Shown here piece by piece: positions 12,822-13,665 of a stretch of DNA of 13,665 bases. Where the stretch lies: contig CABRZK010000035.1 in assembly GCA_902475415.1 (NCBI GenBank), forward strand, positions 1 to 13,665. Reading direction: 5' to 3'. The stretch's first letter is position 1; the number at the start of each line of letters is the position of its first letter. Source of the DNA: an uncultured Eubacterium sp. Lineage in GTDB: Bacteria; Bacillota; Clostridia; Lachnospirales; Lachnospiraceae. The position numbers were made by a program, and so were the translations under genes. Under the pieces are notes generated by a model. That model was not told where the DNA came from and made no database searches. It saw nothing but the letters and a program-made list of their open reading frames with translations.

Positions 12822-13665
12822 ATGAACAGAGAAACTGTCATAGTGATTGATTTCGGCGGTCAGTACAATCAGCTTGTGGCACGACGTGTCCGCGAGTGTA
12901 ACGTGTACTGCGAGATTTATTCCTATAAGACTGATATTGAAAAGATCAAAGCCATGAATCCAAAGGGAATCATTCTGACCGGTGGACCCAACATTCACCA
13001 ACTTATACAAAGGAGTTGTTTGAACTTGGTATTCCGGTACTTGGTCTTTGCTATGGTGCACAGCTGATGCAGCATATTTTGGGAGGAAAAGTAGAGCGTG
13101 CCCAGGTGCGTGAATATGGAAAAACAGAGGTGTTTGTAGAAAACAGTTCCAAATTGTTCCATAATGTATCTCCGTCAACCATCTGCTGGATGAGTCATTT
13201 TGATTATATTTCAAAAACAGCACCTGGATTTACAATTACTGCTCATACTGCAGACTGTCCGGTGGCAGCAGCAGAATGTGAGGAGAAAAAACTGTATGCG
13301 ATTCAGTTCCATCCGGAAGTACTTCATACTGTAGAAGGAAAGACAATGCTTTCTAATTTTGTATATGAGGTATGTGAATGCGCCGGCGACTGGAAAATGG
13401 ATGCTTTTGTAGAAAATACGATCAGAGATATCCGTGCAAAAGTTGGCGATGGACGTGTCCTTCTTGCATTATCCGGTGGTGTAGATTCTTCTGTTGCAGC
13501 AGGTCTTCTCTCCAGAGCAATCGGAAAACAGCTGACCTGTGTATTTGTTGATCATGGTCTGCTTCGTAAAGATGAGGGCGATGAGGTAGAGGCAGTATTC
13601 GGACCGAAAGGACAGTTTGACCTGAACTTCATCCGCGTGAATGCACAGCAGAGATATTATGACAA
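12822..13665 (+). pseudogene. guaA: GMP synthase gene, frameshifted and 3' partial
   Basis: Glutamine-hydrolysing GMP synthase converts XMP to GMP using ATP and glutamine. AAGGAGG precedes the ATG. Residues 1-57 (MNRETVIVIDFGGQYNQLVA and on, to LTGGPN) are the normal start of the class I amidotransferase domain. At about 12993 the frame breaks: the ORF reads IHQLIQRSCLN then stop. In the +2 shifted frame, from 12995 to the window end, normal protein resumes: SPTYTKELFELGIPVLGLCYG (catalytic Cys in GLCYGAQ), QFHPEVLHT (catalytic His and Glu) and the ATP-pyrophosphatase loop LSGGVDSSVAAG. Compared with typical GuaA, about six residues between GGPN and SPTY are missing and replaced by 2 nt, so a deletion of 16 nt fits. 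No other stop occurs in the second frame. The gene is either recently broken or an assembly error is present. Confidence 0.9.

Overview
The window is about 13.7 kb of low-to-mid GC DNA with strong AGGAGG-type ribosome sites and sigma-A-like promoters. Three genes point to a spore-forming anaerobe of the class Clostridia, most likely Lachnospiraceae: spoIIID, butyrate kinase and a large six-helix sensor kinase. This placement is inferred from gene content and style, not from a marker search.

Layout, left to right. (1) The 3' part of a zinc-ribbon membrane protein gene, followed by a secreted, membrane-anchored TPM-domain protein. (2) A compact, independently promoted, probably non-coding structured RNA (about 1983-2094), which I could not assign to a known family. 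(3) Butyrate kinase (buk) without its usual partner ptb, ending at a long-stem terminator. (4) On the minus strand, a processive-type family 2 glycosyltransferase. A ~530-bp regulatory region separates it from a divergent two-component system: an OmpR-type regulator and a 914-residue sensor kinase. (5) A MerR-type DNA-binding protein with a long Gln-rich and basic tail, then what looks like the debris of a small toxin-antitoxin-like locus: a short C-terminal toxin-like fragment and a companion gene with a nonsense codon. (6) The sporulation regulator gene spoIIID. A 20-bp hairpin includes its ribosome site, its 3' end is tandemly duplicated, and a large stem-loop follows. (7) A YgjP-type metallopeptidase, convergent with an FMN nitroreductase. 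(8) The first ~840 bp of guaA (GMP synthase), clearly frameshifted by a small deletion.

Functional links. The glycosyltransferase and the two-component system are divergent and share a control region rich in inverted and direct repeats, so the sensor may control production of a surface polysaccharide. The MerR-like gene, the decayed locus and spoIIID are transcribed in the same direction and lie close together. The most notable oddities are the frameshift in the normally conserved guaA gene, the unassigned structured RNA, the hairpin over the spoIIID ribosome site, and the broken locus upstream of spoIIID. I did not find a CRISPR array, tRNA, rRNA or intact mobile element.
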